Assembly: GCF_900635455.1 (NCBI RefSeq) | Contig: NZ_LR134116.1 | Coordinates: forward strand, 3,348,001-3,412,000 | Direction of reading: 5' to 3' | Length of the DNA stretch: 64,000 nucleotides | Source of the DNA: Yersinia intermedia | GTDB taxonomy: Bacteria; Pseudomonadota; Gammaproteobacteria; Enterobacterales; Enterobacteriaceae | Part shown: positions 62,207-64,000 of the stretch, in pieces | Layout: the number at the start of each line of letters is the position of its first letter | Numbering within the stretch: the stretch's first letter is position 1 | Program-made: the position numbers and the translations under genes | The notes under the pieces: model-generated | What the model saw: the letters and a program-made list of their open reading frames with translations, nothing else | Told to the model about the DNA's origin: nothing | Databases searched by the model: none

Positions 62207-62655
62207 TCCATCTCCAGAATTTTAGATCAACTTTATTTACAACTCGTTTAGTTGCACAATAAATTCAGGCTTCTATTATTCGTTTAAAAAGAAGTCCAGC
62301 CTCGAGTAATTTACTCTATTCACCCAATATATTTAACCAAGAGAAAATGACGAAATTTATTATTTCACGCTCTCCATAATATCTATAACTACAATCACAC
62401 CATTCATATACAATATTTTATATTACTATAAGCAAATTATCTTTTTAATAAAAAAAAGCAATACCTCATTGGGAGAAAGTAAAACACCCACATTAGCAGC
62501 GGCCGCCAAGTCAATTTAATTATACGTCAAGAGAATTTATAATAACAATATATTCTCACTACCGACTTCATGAATGGTTTGTCTATGCCACATAGCGATA
62601 TTGTGATAAAAATAGAGTTTTCATAATAGTTTATTGTTTTAATATATTGTCATGA
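62207..62655. other. AT-rich non-coding gap in the O-antigen locus
   Basis: About 450 bases of very AT-rich sequence with no frame of coding character on either strand. I could not identify a JUMPstart or ops motif here. It may hold the promoter for galE or a relic of deleted genes; nothing firmer can be said. Confidence 0.5.
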
Positions 62656-63789
62656 CTATTCTTTAAAATCTGCAGAAATAATTTCAATTAACCTCTCAGT
62701 GGCTTTATTTTCATCAAATTTCTCTACTGCAATCTTACGGCTTGCTTTTCCCATAGAAATAATGCGATTAGGGTTTTCAATATAAACAACCATTGCATTC
62801 ACTAAAGCAGCCACATCCCATGGTGGGATTAAATATCCATTGTAACCATCAATAACTGTTTCCCGGCAACCAGGAACATCAGTAGTTATCACTGCTCTTC
62901 CTATCGACATTGCTTCTTGAGTACTTCTTGGAACTCCTTCTCTGTATGAAGGTAAGACAAAAACACTAACCTCCTCTAAAAAATGTTTAATTTCAACAAG
63001 TTGCCCTAAAAAACTAACATTACCTTCATTTTCCCATTCATCAACTTGAGCTTGATTTATTCCTCCTGGGTTATTATCAACAGAGCCTGCTATACTAAAA
63101 CGTACCAATGGATATTTTGATTTTACTATTTTTGCAGCCTGAACAAATTCTCTTACACCTTTTTCAACAAGAAGCCGTGAAACCATTCCAAAATGAATAC
63201 TCTTAACCTTGGGCTCAGTGTAAGCATATCCATCAAGATCAACTCCAATCCCACCGATAATGTCATAATCCTTAACTTTAATATTGCTGTGCAATATGAG
63301 ATCACTATAATCATCTTTATTTAAAAATAAGACTTTATTTGCTAATGGAAGCGAAATTTTATATAACCAAGTTTGTACTTTCCTCAATACTTTTTTACGC
63401 CATGACTCCTCATGCGAATGTGAGGTGAAACAGAAACCTAACCCTTCCAGAAGTAAGTAAATATCATTTACACCTGCAACCTTAGCAGCAATTGAGCCAA
63501 AGATAACGGGTTTTGGAAAGAAACATAGGACAACATCAGGTTTTATTTTTTTTATTTTCTTCGACAATCTATATGTGTTTACAAAATCGGATAATGGATT
63601 CATTCCTGAACGTGAAAACTGATAAAAACTAGGTTTTGCTCCCATCTTTTTTATTTTATCAAAATTCTCTTGATCATTATCTATTGTCAATGTTTCAACA
63701 CTTATACCACGCCCAGCAAGAACCTGAATAATTTTTTTCCTGAATAAAACTATCGTACTAGACTGATTTCCAATTAGTAGCACCTTCAT
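62656..63789 (-). CDS. GT4-type glycosyltransferase
   Basis: 377 residues of the GT-B fold. The N-terminal domain begins MKVLLIGNQSSTIVLFRKKI, and the C-terminal nucleotide-sugar domain contains SYREGVPRSTQEAMSIGRAV followed by TDVPGCRE, the GT4 E-x7-E region. The basic N-terminal region suggests peripheral binding to the inner membrane. It should add a sugar to the lipid-linked O-unit; donor and linkage cannot be told. AT-rich codon use is typical of O-antigen genes. Confidence 0.9.
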   Translation of the reverse strand: MKVLLIGNQSSTIVLFRKKIIQVLAGRGISVETLTIDNDQENFDKIKKMGAKPSFYQFSRSGMNPLSDFVNTYRLSKKIKKIKPDVVLCFFPKPVIFGSIAAKVAGVNDIYLLLEGLGFCFTSHSHEESWRKKVLRKVQTWLYKISLPLANKVLFLNKDDYSDLILHSNIKVKDYDIIGGIGVDLDGYAYTEPKVKSIHFGMVSRLLVEKGVREFVQAAKIVKSKYPLVRFSIAGSVDNNPGGINQAQVDEWENEGNVSFLGQLVEIKHFLEEVSVFVLPSYREGVPRSTQEAMSIGRAVITTDVPGCRETVIDGYNGYLIPPWDVAALVNAMVVYIENPNRIISMGKASRKIAVEKFDENKATERLIEIISADFKE

Positions 63790-63792
63790 ATA

Positions 63793-64000
63793 TTAAACCT
63801 TATAAATCTTCAGCCACTGTTGCACTATATTTTTTATAGAAAAATTATCAATAACTCTCTGTCTATTTCTTGATAAGATCGAACTAATTTCTTCGTCAGA
63901 ATAATTAAGTACTTCAGTTATTTTTTCCGCCAGTGCTTTACTATCTGAAATAGGAACAACAAGTTGCGAGTTTCCCACAACTTCTGCAACACCTCCAGCA
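63793..64000 (-). CDS. Glycosyltransferase, C-terminal end only
   Basis: The frame enters from the right edge and ends at 63793, three bases from the next gene. The visible 68 residues begin AGGVAEVVGNSQLVVPISDS and continue through a C-terminal helix to QQWLKIYKV, the end of a GT4 family enzyme. The N-terminal part lies outside the window. The two glycosyltransferases are likely in one operon. Confidence 0.8.
   Translation of the reverse strand, partial: AGGVAEVVGNSQLVVPISDSKALAEKITEVLNYSDEEISSILSRNRQRVIDNFSIKNIVQQWLKIYKV

Noticed and set aside
1..64000. CRISPR arrays, rRNA genes and toxin-antitoxin pairs
   Set aside because: I saw no regularly spaced direct repeats of CRISPR type, no rRNA sequence (the boxA-like motifs are not part of an rRNA operon), and no convincing toxin-antitoxin gene pair.

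Overview
The window looks like enterobacterial chromosome from the genus Yersinia, most likely the Y. enterocolitica group. This rests on gene content and order (purEK, ybbA-ybbP, tesA, ybbO, cnoX, qmcA-ybbJ, cueR, copA, ybaK, ushA, fsr, ybaL, gsk), on ERIC-type intergenic repeats, and on an O-antigen locus that begins next to gsk. No database search was possible.

Bases 1 to about 33,000 are most of a prophage. It sits at the 3' end of a tRNA-Arg(TCT) gene beside folD, and its far end lies beyond base 1. Almost all of it reads on the minus strand. From the tRNA inward come a P4-type integrase, a long leader with nut-like motifs, an AlpA-like regulator, an Icd/Ash-type region with a strong hairpin, a block of small early genes, an ORF6N antirepressor-like gene, a P4-alpha-like primase/helicase and a Q antiterminator. 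Next is a moron region (17.8-21.4 kb) with mostly plus-strand cargo: a small membrane protein, MmcQ/YjbR, a PEP-mutase-like lyase and Ada. The lysis cassette follows: two holin-like proteins, an M15 endolysin and nested Rz/Rz1. A cos site almost identical to lambda cosN precedes the lambda-type head and tail genes: TerS, TerL, gpW, portal, a protease-capsid fusion, decoration protein, FII, Z, U, tail tube, G/GT, tape measure, and two further tail genes running off the edge. The prophage combines P4-like early functions with lambda-like packaging and morphogenesis. I see no CI-type repressor in the part present. The tail tube gene is frameshifted as written, so the prophage may be defective unless this is a sequencing error.

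Bases 33,000 to 58,500 are conserved housekeeping DNA: folate metabolism (folD), cysteinyl-tRNA synthetase, a prolyl isomerase, lipid A synthesis (lpxH), purine synthesis (purEK, with a PurR box), an ABC-type exporter (ybbA-ybbP), tesA, a redox chaperone (cnoX), a membrane SPFH/NfeD pair (qmcA-ybbJ), copper homeostasis (cueR and copA with a shared control region), a TraB-like protein, a tRNA deacylase, UshA, the Fsr transporter, a KefC-type antiporter and Gsk.

Bases 58,500 to 64,000 enter the O-antigen locus: wzz, relics of an IS256-family and an IS3-family element, galE, an AT-rich gap, and two GT4 glycosyltransferases, the last cut by the window edge.
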